DNA from: Baekduia alba
Lineage (GTDB): Bacteria; Actinomycetota; Thermoleophilia; Solirubrobacterales; Solirubrobacteraceae
Length of the DNA: 64,000 nt
Reading direction: 5' to 3'
NCBI RefSeq assembly: GCF_028416635.1
Contig: NZ_CP114013.1
Location: 2,356,001-2,420,000, forward strand
Shown here piece after piece: positions 17,031 through 25,350 of this stretch. The notes under the pieces were generated by a model. It saw nothing but the letters and a program-made list of their open reading frames with translations. It ran no database searches and was not told the DNA's origin. Positions within the stretch are counted from its first letter, which is position 1. Every line of letters begins with the position of its first letter. The translations under genes and the position numbers were made by a program.

Positions 17031-18395
17031 CTACGACGCCTTCGTCAGCCGCGCCAGGCGCGGCTGGCCGGCCTTCGTCGAGGTCGCGTTGCACTGCCAT
17101 GCGCCGAGGCCGTCGCCGGAGGTCGACAGGATCAGGGTCGGCGTCGCGCAGCGGGCGTCGCCGGAGCGCTGAGGCAGTTGGTGGTAGGTGCCCGGCGGGT
17201 CGCTGGAGGAGCTCGAACGGGCCGCGAGGATGCGGCTCGGGGTCGACGAGGCGGAGCCGTCGTCCCACAGGATCACCGCGCGGCCGGAGGCGTCGACGCC
17301 GGCGCCCATGTTCCGGACCGACCGGCTGCCCGATGGGCCGACGGCATGGGCCGAGCCCCAGCCGCCGGAGGTCGAGCGCAGCGTGATGCGCAGCGAGACG
17401 CCGGTCTTGCCGCCGGAGCCGACGGCGTAGAAGACGGCGACGCGGCCGTTGAGCGCGCCGGCCACGCTGGGCAACCAGCCCGGCGCGGTGGTCGCCAGCG
17501 TGCGCGGAGCGCCGAGGGTCGCGCTCCCGGCCGCCAGGTCGGCGGTCCGGACCGTCAGCGGCCCGGCGGGCGCGGTGGCCCCGCCGTCGCTCCATACGAC
17601 CGTCAGCGCGCCGCTGGCCTGCACGACCGTCGTGACGTGCGGGTCCTGGGTCGTCGTCAGCGGCTGCTCGACCGGCGCCGCGAAGCCGCCGGCGCCGTCG
17701 CCGCGAGCGACGTCCAGCGTGGTCCCGGCGGGCGTGCTCCCGGTCCAGGTGACCACCGGCCGGGCGTTGGCGTCCACGGCGACGGCGAGGTTGAGCAGGA
17801 CGGTGCCGGCCGCCGGCGTGGCGAGCGTCACCACCTGCGGTGGCTGGCCCGCGCGCAGCGTCGCGGCCCGCACCGTGCTCGGGGTCGCCGTGGTCGCGAA
17901 GTCCTCGACCCACGTCACGATCCCCGTGCCATCCGGGGTGATCGCCGCGGCGACCGCGTCGGCGCTCCCGACGGTCGGCAGCACGGTCGCCGTCCTCGGC
18001 AACGCGGTCCGCGCCCCGAGCGCGGCCGCCAGCCCGAACGGCCCGGCCTGGAGCGTGTCGAGGTTCCACGCGGCCACGAGCCGGCCGCCGGCGTTGACGG
18101 CCACGGCGGGCTCGTCGAACCCCGGCCGGCCGCCGGCGTCGACCGGCACGACGCCGCCCTGCGTCGCGTCGGCCTTGATCGCGCGCATCTGCGCGATCCG
18201 CGCCTGTGACGCGCCGCTGCTGCCGAAGAGCTGCACGCCCTGCCCGTTGGGTCCCGCGGCGTAGACGCCGACCGGGACCACGGACGCCGTGTGCGGGGTC
18301 GACCACCCCGGCGCGCTCGCCGACGCCGCTCCCGGCAGGGCCGCTGCGGCGATCAGCGCGACGGCGACGACGAGACCTGCGCGCGGCATGTGCAT
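17031..18395 (-). CDS. Secreted repeat (beta-propeller-like) protein, unknown function
   Basis: A 454-aa protein with a signal peptide (LVVAVALIAAAALPGAASA, cleavage near residue 26). The exported part is rich in repeated strand-like segments such as AVAVNAGGRLVAAWNLD, AVAVDANARPVVTWTGS, ALTVVWSDGGAT and GVDASGRAVILWDDGS, each with a D/N-x-G-R turn and a W. This pattern suggests a beta-propeller of about six to eight blades. The ATG at 18395 has GGAGG about 8 nt upstream; an ATG two codons on is also possible. It is third in a minus-strand operon behind a protease and an MMPL transporter. No known family is recognised. Confidence 0.75.
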   Translation of the reverse strand: MHMPRAGLVVAVALIAAAALPGAASASAPGWSTPHTASVVPVGVYAAGPNGQGVQLFGSSGASQARIAQMRAIKADATQGGVVPVDAGGRPGFDEPAVAVNAGGRLVAAWNLDTLQAGPFGLAAALGARTALPRTATVLPTVGSADAVAAAITPDGTGIVTWVEDFATTATPSTVRAATLRAGQPPQVVTLATPAAGTVLLNLAVAVDANARPVVTWTGSTPAGTTLDVARGDGAGGFAAPVEQPLTTTQDPHVTTVVQASGALTVVWSDGGATAPAGPLTVRTADLAAGSATLGAPRTLATTAPGWLPSVAGALNGRVAVFYAVGSGGKTGVSLRITLRSTSGGWGSAHAVGPSGSRSVRNMGAGVDASGRAVILWDDGSASSTPSRILAARSSSSSDPPGTYHQLPQRSGDARCATPTLILSTSGDGLGAWQCNATSTKAGQPRLARLTKAS

Positions 18396-18419
18396 CGGAA
18401 CGGCCTCCGGTCTAGGAGC

Positions 18420-20696
18420 TCAGGGGGACTTGGGGACGGACTTCTCGGCCACGCCGACCGGCACCACCGGCGACGCCGTCTCGGCCACGGCGCCGGCGGC
18501 GGCTTCGCGATCCCGCTGCCGGAACCACTCCGCGCCCTCGATCGAGAAGTCCGGCACGACACGGTCCAGCCACGACGGGAACCACCAGTTCGCCTTCCCG
18601 AGCAGCGTCATGACCGACGGGACCAGCAGGCAGCGCACGACCGTCGCGTCGACCGCGACCGCGACGCCCATCCCGACCCCGAACTGCTTGACGGTCGGGT
18701 CCCCGTTCAAGATGAAGGCGAAGAAGACGCTGACCATGATCAGCGCGGCCGAGGTGATGACCCGGCCGGTGTGCGCGACGCCGTCGATCACCGCCTGGCG
18801 GTTGTCGTGCGTGCGCTCCCAGGCCTCCTTGATATGGGTCATCAGGAAGACCTCGTAGTCCATCGACAACCCGAACAGGATCGCGAACATCATCAACGGC
18901 ACGTAGCTGACGATCGCCACCGAGTCGTCGAGGCCGACGATCCCGACGCCCCAGCCCTTCTCGAAGACCGCGGTGACGACGCCGAACGCCGCGCCGATCG
19001 AGATGAGGTTCATGATCCCGGCGGTCAGCGGGATCACCAGCGAGCGGAACGCGAGCACGAGCAGCAGGAAGCTCAGGCCGACGACGACCGCGATCGTCAG
19101 GACCAGCCGGCCGGAGATCTCGTCGGCGAGGTCGACGTAGCCGGCGGTCGTGCCGCCGACGTCGGCGGTCATCTGCTGGTCCTTGGTCGCCGCCGGGATC
19201 GTCGTCTCGCGCAGGCGGCGCACGAGCTGCTCGGTGGCCTGGTCGGACGGCGCGGTCTTGGGCGTGACGGTCAGGACCGCCGCGGTCCCGTCGCCGTTGA
19301 CCGACGGCGGTGAGACCGACGCCACGTCCTTGGTCGACCCGATGTCCTTGCTCAGCGCCGCCAGCCGCGCGTCGTCCGCGCCGGTCGCCGGCTTGGCCGA
19401 CAGGTCGACCGCCACGAGCAGCGGCCCGTTGGAGCCGACGCCGAACGCCGCCGTCATCCCGTCGTAGGCGCGGCGCGCCTGCGTGTCGGTCGGCAGCGCG
19501 CCGTTGTCCTGCTGGCCGAGGTAGAGCGTGAGCGCCGGGATCGCGAGCGTGATCAGGAGGGCGAGCGCGGCCAGCGTCCCCACGGCCGGGCGGCGCGCGA
19601 CGCCCTCGGCCCAGCGCTCCCAGCCGTGCGGACGCGCCGCGCCGGCGGTCGCGTCGGCGCGCCGGCGGTGCGGGAGCGCGAGCGCGTCGATGCGGTCGCC
19701 GAGGATCGCCAGCAGGGCCGGCAGGAGCGTGGTCGCGGCGGCCATCGCGACGAGGACGACGATCGCCGCCGTGTAGCCGAGCGTCGTCACCAGCGGGATG
19801 CCGACGACGGCGAGCGACAGCAGCGCGACGATCACCGTCGTGCCGGCGAACACGACCGCGCCGCCGGACGTGGCGGTGGCGCGCGCGATCGACTCTCGCG
19901 TGGCGAGGCCCGAGCGCCGCTGCTCCTGATGGCGCGTGACGATGAACAGCGCGTAGTCGATCCCGACGCCGAGGCCGATCATCGTCGCCAGCGTCGGCGC
20001 GACGGTCGGGACGTCGGCGACGTGGCTGATCAGCGTGATGATCGACAGGCCGCTGACCAGGCCGAGCAGCGCCGTGACGATGGGGAGGCCCATCGCGACG
20101 ACGGTCCCGAAGGTGAGCAGCAGGACGAGCACCGCCATGCTCAGCCCGACCGCCTCGCTGGAGTGCGTCTCGGGCTTGGAGACCTTCTGCCCGACGTAGC
20201 CGCCGGCGGCGACCGCGAGGCCGGCCTTCGTGAGCGGCCCGGCCTCGTCGACGATGCGCTGCGCGTCGTCGGTCGTCAGGTCGCTGGGGGCGGCGCGCAG
20301 GTTGAGCGCGATGACGCCGATGCGCTGGTCCTGGGAGAGCAGCGACGCACCGGCCTGCGACAGGGGGCTCGTCGCGTCGCGCACGTCGGGGTCGGTCTTG
20401 AACGCGGCGACGGCGTCCGCGATGGGCTGCTGGTAGGCGTCGTCGGTGACCTTCTTGCCGGCGGGCGCGGTGAGGACGACGGGGTTGGTCCCGTTGGCCT
20501 GCTGGGGGAAGCGCGCGGTGAGCAGGTCGGTCGCCTGCTGGCTGTCGCTGCCCGGCAGCGTGAGGTTGTCGGTGGTGTTGGGGCCGGCGGCGCGCGCCCA
20601 GATCGCCAGGGTGGCGACGATCACGACCCACACGCCGACGACGATCCAGCGCCGCCGCACGCAGAACCCGCCGAGGCCGTAGAGGAGCGGGGTCAC
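18420..20696 (-). CDS. MMPL/RND-family transporter
   Basis: A 758-aa inner-membrane transporter of the MMPL group (RND fold), which exports lipids or hydrophobic molecules in actinobacteria. It has an initial helix (RRWIVVGVWVVIVATLAIW), an external domain, and two transmembrane blocks separated by a second external domain. Family motifs are GLGVGIDYALFIVTRHQE and, in the second half, FGLSMDYEVFLMTHIKEAW with the transport-essential Asp-Tyr pair in each. The GTG start overlaps the stop of the upstream protease gene (GTGA), so the two are coupled. The substrate is unknown. Confidence 0.93.
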   Translation of the reverse strand: MTPLLYGLGGFCVRRRWIVVGVWVVIVATLAIWARAAGPNTTDNLTLPGSDSQQATDLLTARFPQQANGTNPVVLTAPAGKKVTDDAYQQPIADAVAAFKTDPDVRDATSPLSQAGASLLSQDQRIGVIALNLRAAPSDLTTDDAQRIVDEAGPLTKAGLAVAAGGYVGQKVSKPETHSSEAVGLSMAVLVLLLTFGTVVAMGLPIVTALLGLVSGLSIITLISHVADVPTVAPTLATMIGLGVGIDYALFIVTRHQEQRRSGLATRESIARATATSGGAVVFAGTTVIVALLSLAVVGIPLVTTLGYTAAIVVLVAMAAATTLLPALLAILGDRIDALALPHRRRADATAGAARPHGWERWAEGVARRPAVGTLAALALLITLAIPALTLYLGQQDNGALPTDTQARRAYDGMTAAFGVGSNGPLLVAVDLSAKPATGADDARLAALSKDIGSTKDVASVSPPSVNGDGTAAVLTVTPKTAPSDQATEQLVRRLRETTIPAATKDQQMTADVGGTTAGYVDLADEISGRLVLTIAVVVGLSFLLLVLAFRSLVIPLTAGIMNLISIGAAFGVVTAVFEKGWGVGIVGLDDSVAIVSYVPLMMFAILFGLSMDYEVFLMTHIKEAWERTHDNRQAVIDGVAHTGRVITSAALIMVSVFFAFILNGDPTVKQFGVGMGVAVAVDATVVRCLLVPSVMTLLGKANWWFPSWLDRVVPDFSIEGAEWFRQRDREAAAGAVAETASPVVPVGVAEKSVPKSP

Positions 20697-21943
20697 GAGC
20701 CCTCGTCCAGCGCGCGGTGGAGGTCCAGCCGGCCGCCGCTGGAGACCTTGCCCTGCAAGGACTGGAGATGGTCGACGCTGCTCAGCAGTCGCTGGCGGAT
20801 CTCGCTGTAGGACGCCTTGGGGTCCTTGGCGCGCAGCATCGCCGCGGCGGCGGTGACGAACGGCGCGGCCATCGACGTGCCGCTCAGCACCTTGTAGCGG
20901 TCGGTCGGGTAGGTCGAGAGGATCGAGTCGCCGGGCGCCGCGAGGTCGACGCCCTTGGCGTCGAAGTTCGAGAAGCTCGCCAGCGTGTCGTCGGCCGTCG
21001 TGGCCGCGACCGAGATGATGTTGCCGTCGGCGTAGCTGGCGGGGTAGGAGGGGTCGGAGGCGAGGTCCTTGCCGTCGTTGCCGGCCGCGACGACGACCAG
21101 GACGCCCTTGCCCTTGACGTCCTCGATCTCGTCGTGCAGCGCCTTGGACGCGGTCGGCGCGCCGAACGAGCAGTTGATGACCTTGGCGCCGGCGTGGGCG
21201 GCGTACTGCATGCCGGCGATCGCGTCGGAGGTCGAGCCGCGCCCGCGCGAGTCCATGAAGCGGACCGGGACGATCGTCGTCGTCCAGCACGTCCCGGCGA
21301 TCCCGGTCGCGTTGTTGGTCCGCCCGCCGATGATCCCGGCGACATGGGTGCCGTGGCCGTCGTCGTCGGTGGCGGAGTCCCGGCCCTTGGGGATGTTCAC
21401 GCCGTAGTAGTCGTCGACGTAGCCGTTGTGGTCGTCGTCCTTGTCGTTGCCCGCGATCTCGTGCGGGTTGTGCCAGATGTTGGCCTTCAGGTCGGGGTGG
21501 GCGTACTCGACGCCGCTGTCGAGGGTGGCGACCTTCGCGCAGCTGGTGCGCTTGTCCCACGCCTCGCGCGCGGAGATCGAGCCGGTCCCGTCGCCGAGCG
21601 CGTACTGGCGCAGGAGGTCGGGGTCGTCGGGCGTGACGCTCTTGGTGAGGATCACGTCGGGCTCGACGTAGCGGACGTCGCGACGGCGCTCGAGGGCCCT
21701 GCGCAGCGCGGCGAGCGCGATCCCGTGGCGCGGCCGGACGACGACGGCGTCGATCGACCCCAGCCGCCGGGTGACCAGGCCGCCCGCACGGGCGGCGGCG
21801 GACGACGCATGGGACGCGGCGGTGGTGCTGGAGAAGCGTGCGATCAGCTGCCGGCTCACCGTGTCCGGTGCACCCGCACGTGCCGGAGTCGGGTGGACCT
21901 GCGACAGGACCACCACCGCGGCGACGAAGGCCGCGACATTCAC
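20693..21943 (-). CDS. Secreted subtilisin-like serine protease (S8)
   Basis: A 416-aa exported protease. A signal peptide (residues 1-24) and a short propeptide-like region (RQLIARFSS... to YVEPDVILTKS) precede the catalytic domain. The catalytic triad is Asp in ATLDSGVEYAHPDL, His in DDGHGTHVAGIIGG and Ser in LSGTSMAAPFV; the oxyanion Asn is in VVAAGND. There is no C-terminal membrane helix, unlike mycosins. It starts at GTG 21943, 6 nt after a TAGCCT box. It heads an operon with an overlapping MMPL transporter and a secreted repeat protein, suggesting that it processes an exported component of that system. Confidence 0.92.
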   Translation of the reverse strand: MNVAAFVAAVVVLSQVHPTPARAGAPDTVSRQLIARFSSTTAASHASSAAARAGGLVTRRLGSIDAVVVRPRHGIALAALRRALERRRDVRYVEPDVILTKSVTPDDPDLLRQYALGDGTGSISAREAWDKRTSCAKVATLDSGVEYAHPDLKANIWHNPHEIAGNDKDDDHNGYVDDYYGVNIPKGRDSATDDDGHGTHVAGIIGGRTNNATGIAGTCWTTTIVPVRFMDSRGRGSTSDAIAGMQYAAHAGAKVINCSFGAPTASKALHDEIEDVKGKGVLVVVAAGNDGKDLASDPSYPASYADGNIISVAATTADDTLASFSNFDAKGVDLAAPGDSILSTYPTDRYKVLSGTSMAAPFVTAAAAMLRAKDPKASYSEIRQRLLSSVDHLQSLQGKVSSGGRLDLHRALDEGS

Positions 21944-21949
21944 GCGGTC

Positions 21950-21955
21950 AGGCTA
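21950..21955 (-). promoter_or_regulatory. Candidate -10 box (TAGCCT) for the protease operon
   Basis: On the minus strand TAGCCT ends 6 nt before the GTG start at 21943, with no Shine-Dalgarno, fitting a leaderless transcript. Confidence 0.5.
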
Positions 21956-22025
21956 CAGACGCGAGTCGGGGCTGTGGGAAAGCTTCGTCGCGGCGACCGA
22001 TCAGGAATGCGGTGCGCCGGTGGGG

Positions 22026-22553
22026 TCAGCCGCGCGGGCGCTCGAAGCGGCGGACGTTGTCGGCCGCGCCCGCCTCGGCCGGCGTCGCCGCGCGCTGCTG
22101 GGCGACGTTGGCCTGCGCGCACAGCGTCGTGAAGCCCGTCTGCAGCCAGTCGTTGGCCGCGGCGAGCGCGAGCACGGGGAGGACGACCTGGGCTTCGCGC
22201 GGTCGCAGCATGCGCATCCCGACGAGTCCCAGAGCGCTCCAGGATCCGACGCAGCGCGTGCAGCTGAGCAGCTCGCCGACCGCGTAGCGCATCCGCCGGC
22301 CCTTCGGCCGCCGCTCGCCGTCCGGGCGCTCCTCCAGGAACGGCTCGCGGACCCACGAGTCGACCTTCTCCTTGGCCACCAACTTGGCCAGCGCGAACGT
22401 CGCGAGGCCCAGCACGGGCAGCTCGGCGGGCCGGATCGGCTCCGCCCCCTTCACGCGCGCGCCGACGAGCAGCGCGCCGGTCAGCGCGCCGTAGCCGGCG
22501 CTGAGCGCGGCGTAGTCGATGGGCTTGGTCGGCGTGCGGCTGACGGGATCCAC
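22026..22553 (-). CDS. DUF1360 family membrane protein
   Basis: A 175-aa protein with three or so hydrophobic segments (YAALSAGYGALTGALLVG, ELPVLGLATFALAKLVA, VVLPVLALAAANDWLQ) and the family hallmark GELLSCTRCVGSWSALGL. DUF1360 proteins are uncharacterised, and related proteins occur in spore-forming and actinobacterial genomes. The start is GTG 22553; a TAGCGC box lies 6 nt upstream on the minus strand. It is divergent from trpS. A Gly/Arg-rich end (NVRRFERPRG) lies in the cytoplasm or is disordered. Confidence 0.85.
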   Translation of the reverse strand: MDPVSRTPTKPIDYAALSAGYGALTGALLVGARVKGAEPIRPAELPVLGLATFALAKLVAKEKVDSWVREPFLEERPDGERRPKGRRMRYAVGELLSCTRCVGSWSALGLVGMRMLRPREAQVVLPVLALAAANDWLQTGFTTLCAQANVAQQRAATPAEAGAADNVRRFERPRG

Positions 22554-22611
22554 GCCGCAGCGCTACCCGGCCCGGGTTCGAACCAAGCCGCGAGGTGCGG
22601 CGCGCGCTTCA

Positions 22612-22617
22612 TAGACT
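22612..22617 (+). promoter_or_regulatory. Candidate -10 box (TAGACT) for trpS
   Basis: TAGACT ends 9 nt before the trpS ATG; there is no Shine-Dalgarno and no leader ORF or T-box-like structure in the 70-nt gap. Confidence 0.55.
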
Positions 22618-22626
22618 TCCCAACCG

Positions 22627-23643
22627 ATGCGCATCTTCAGTGGACTCCAGCCCACCGGCCGCAAGCACCTGGGCAACTACATCGGGGCGATCGTCCAGTA
22701 CGTCGAGGGCCAGCAGCGGGCCGCGGACGCCGGCGACGTCGCGATCTACTGCGTCGTGGACCTGCACGCGATGACCGTGCCGTGGGTCCCGGGCGAGATG
22801 CGCGAGCGGGTCTACGACACCGCGTCGATCCTCCTCGCGGCCGGCCTGGACCCCGACCGCTGCATCTTCATCCGCCAGTCCGACGTGCCCGAGCACACCG
22901 AGCTCGCGTGGCACCTCGGCGCGGTCACCGCGCACGGCGACCTCAACCGCATGCACCAGTTCAAGGAGAAGTCCGCGAAGCAGCGCGACCTCGTCTCCTC
23001 CGACCTCTTCACCTACCCGGTGCTGATGGCCGCCGACGTCCTGGCTTACCGCGCCGACGAGGTGCCGGTCGGCGACGACCAGCGCCAGCACGTCGAGCTG
23101 ATGCGCGACGTCGCCCAGCGCTTCAACGAGCGCTTCGGCGACGTGCTCGTCGTCCCGGAGCTGAAGATCCCGGAGGTCGGCGCGCGGATCATGGACCTCC
23201 AGGACCCGACCTCGAAGATGTCCACGTCGAGCGCGTCGCTGGAGGGCACGGTGCACGTCCTGGACGACGCGCAGGCCGTCGAGAAGAAGTTCAAGCGCGC
23301 GGTCACCGACTCCGAGGACCCGCCGCGGATCGTGCGCGACAAGTCCAAGCCGGGCGTCTCGAACCTCCTGGACATCCTCGCCGCCGCGCGGAGGACGACC
23401 GTGGAGGAGGCGACGGCGTCGCTGGCCGGCGCGCGCGGCTACGGCGACCTCAAGGTCGCGACGGCCGACGCGGTCAACGCGCTGCTCGCGCCCGTGCGCG
23501 AGCGCTACGTCGAGCTCCGGGCCGACGAGGACGCGCTGGAGGACATCTTCGCGGCCGGCGCCGAGAAGGCCCGGGCGATCACGCGCCCGGTCCTCGCCGA
23601 CGTGCGCGAGGCGATGGGCGTGGGGCCCCGCCCACGGGGCTAG
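22627..23643 (+). CDS. trpS: Tryptophanyl-tRNA synthetase
   Basis: Class I aminoacyl-tRNA synthetase charging tRNA-Trp. The product is 338 aa, normal length. It begins RIFSGLQPTGRKHLGNYIGA (the HIGH-equivalent is HLGN), has VLMAADVLAYRADEVPVGDDQ, and the second signature SKMSTSSA near residue 197. The ATG is 9 nt after a TANNNT box. It precedes scpA by 64 bp. Confidence 0.97.
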   Translation: MRIFSGLQPTGRKHLGNYIGAIVQYVEGQQRAADAGDVAIYCVVDLHAMTVPWVPGEMRERVYDTASILLAAGLDPDRCIFIRQSDVPEHTELAWHLGAVTAHGDLNRMHQFKEKSAKQRDLVSSDLFTYPVLMAADVLAYRADEVPVGDDQRQHVELMRDVAQRFNERFGDVLVVPELKIPEVGARIMDLQDPTSKMSTSSASLEGTVHVLDDAQAVEKKFKRAVTDSEDPPRIVRDKSKPGVSNLLDILAAARRTTVEEATASLAGARGYGDLKVATADAVNALLAPVRERYVELRADEDALEDIFAAGAEKARAITRPVLADVREAMGVGPRPRG

Positions 23644-23671
23644 ATCCTCGCTGTTTGCGGCCTTTCGGGCG

Positions 23672-23698
23672 TTGACCGTCGGGACCGGTCGCTACGGT
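23672..23698 (+). promoter_or_regulatory. Candidate scpA promoter
   Basis: TTGACC (23672-23677) and TACGGT (23693-23698), spacer 15 bp, with the scpA ATG 9 nt further on. This is one of the few candidates with a recognisable -35. Confidence 0.5.
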
Positions 23699-23707
23699 CC
23701 CCCGGGT

Positions 23708-24481
23708 ATGAGCACGCTGGTCGCCGAGCTCGAGCTCGACCTCGAGGTCTTCACGGGTCCGTTCGACCTCCTGCTGACGCTCGTCCTCCGCGAGGAGGTC
23801 GACCTGCTGGAGGTCGAGCTGGCCGACGTCGTGCTGTCCTACATCGACGTCCTCGAGTCCCGGGGCGAGCTCGACCTCGAGGTGGCGACCGAGTTCCTGG
23901 TGTTGATCGCGGCGCTGCTGGAGCTGAAGTCGCGGCTCATGCTCCCGCGCGAGGACGAGGAGCTGCTGGACGTCGAGCCCGACATCGCGGCCGAGGAGCT
24001 CCTGGCGCGCATGCTCGAGGCCAAGCGCTACCGCAGCGCGGCGCTGCACCTCATCGAGAAGCTGCACGGCGAGGACGGCGTCCGCTTCCGCAGCGCGCCG
24101 CTGCCGTCGCACCTGCGCTCGACCGACATCATGGACTTGGAGTCGGTCTACAAGCCGGCGCGGCTGGGCAAGGCCATCGGGTCGCTGCTGACGATGCCGC
24201 CGAAGGTCGACATCAGGCACCTCACGATCCCGCGCGTGTCGGTCGCCGACCGCCTCGCGCACCTGCGCCGCCTGCTGCGCACGCCGGGCCGGACGACGTT
24301 CGAGGCGGCCGTCGCCGGCGCCGATCGCGTCACCGTGTGCGTCACCCTGTTCGCGCTGCTGGAGCTCTACAAGCAGGGCGAGGCGACGTGGTCGCAGGAC
24401 GAGCCGTTCGGCGAGATCGAGATCCGCTCGGGTGCGGCCGACGCCTCGGTGCCCGCGGCCGCGCGCACTGCCGCCGCGTGA
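23708..24481 (+). CDS. scpA: Segregation and condensation protein A
   Basis: Kleisin subunit of the SMC-ScpAB condensin that organises and segregates the chromosome. The product is 257 aa. The N-terminal motif FTGPFDLLLTLVLREEVDLLEVEL is diagnostic, followed by FLVLIAALLELKSRLMLPRE and a C-terminal winged-helix with VTVCVTLFALLELYKQGE. ATG 23708 is preferred over 23672, which lies within the promoter. The gene ends in a GTGA overlap with scpB. Confidence 0.95.
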   Translation: MSTLVAELELDLEVFTGPFDLLLTLVLREEVDLLEVELADVVLSYIDVLESRGELDLEVATEFLVLIAALLELKSRLMLPREDEELLDVEPDIAAEELLARMLEAKRYRSAALHLIEKLHGEDGVRFRSAPLPSHLRSTDIMDLESVYKPARLGKAIGSLLTMPPKVDIRHLTIPRVSVADRLAHLRRLLRTPGRTTFEAAVAGADRVTVCVTLFALLELYKQGEATWSQDEPFGEIEIRSGAADASVPAAARTAAA

Positions 24482-25350
24482 GCGAGCTCGCGCGCACCGT
24501 CGAGGCGCTCCTCTTCCTCTCGGCCGAGCCGGTCACCGAGGTCGAGCTGATCGCCGCGTGCGAGTGCTCCGAGGAGGACTTCGTCGAGGCGCTGGCCGAG
24601 TTGCAGGAGGCGTTCGCGCCAGGCGCCCGCGGGCTGGAGCTGCGCGAGCTGGCCGGCGGCTGGACGCTTGCGACGGCGGCGGACACCGAGAACGCCGCGC
24701 GGCGGCTGCTGTCCAAGCCGCGGACGCCGCCGCTGTCGCCCGCCCAGGCCGAGACGCTGGCGATCATCGCCTACCTGCAGCCGGTGTCACGCCCGGAGAT
24801 CACCCGCATCCGCGGTGTCAGCGCCGACAGCGCCGCCGGGACGCTGCTGGAGCGCGGCCTGATCGAGGAGTCCGGCCGCTCGCCCTTCGGCGCCGTGCTG
24901 TACCGGACGACGCCGCTGTTCCTGAAGCTCTTCGGCATGGCCTCGCTCGACGATCTGCCCGACGTCGAGGAGTGGGATCCCTCACCGGAGGAGGAGGCCG
25001 ACCTCCGCGAGCGCCTGCTGCGCGCCGGCGAGGCCCGCGCCGGCTCGTCGCCGACGACCCAGCAGATGGGGGAGGACGGCGAGCCGATCGGCCTCGACGC
25101 CGCGGCCGAGGCCGCCAACGAGGCCGCGCTGGTGGCCGACGCCGAGGAGGGCGACGCCGCGGACCCGGCCGCCGAGGGCCTGACGCCCGCGGCGGACGCC
25201 GAGGCGGAGGCGGCGGAGCCGCTCGCGCCCGAGGCGGCGCCGGTGGTCGACGTCGCGCCGGCCGAGGCCGTCGCCGAGGCCGGTGACGCCGAGCCGGACG
25301 GCGACGACGAGCCGGACGGCGACGACGACGAGCCGCCCGCGGCGGCTTAG
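24478..25350 (+). CDS. scpB: Segregation and condensation protein B
   Basis: Winged-helix kleisin partner in the SMC complex. The product is 290 aa. The conserved core is residues 1-175: RTVEALLFLSAEPVTEVEL, ETLAIIAYLQPVSRPEITRIRGV and RTTPLFLKLFGM. The last ~110 residues are an acidic, Ala/Glu/Asp-rich low-complexity tail ending in two EPDGDDD-type repeats, not part of the family domain. The GTG start overlaps the scpA stop. The stop overlaps the convergent ankyrin gene by 4 bp. Confidence 0.94.
   Translation: MSELARTVEALLFLSAEPVTEVELIAACECSEEDFVEALAELQEAFAPGARGLELRELAGGWTLATAADTENAARRLLSKPRTPPLSPAQAETLAIIAYLQPVSRPEITRIRGVSADSAAGTLLERGLIEESGRSPFGAVLYRTTPLFLKLFGMASLDDLPDVEEWDPSPEEEADLRERLLRAGEARAGSSPTTQQMGEDGEPIGLDAAAEAANEAALVADAEEGDAADPAAEGLTPAADAEAEAAEPLAPEAAPVVDVAPAEAVAEAGDAEPDGDDEPDGDDDEPPAAA

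Noticed and set aside
22573-22590. GGGTTCGAACC, similar to a tRNA T-arm
   Set aside because: No acceptor, D-arm or anticodon arm can be built around it within 80 bases; it lies in the leader region of trpS.
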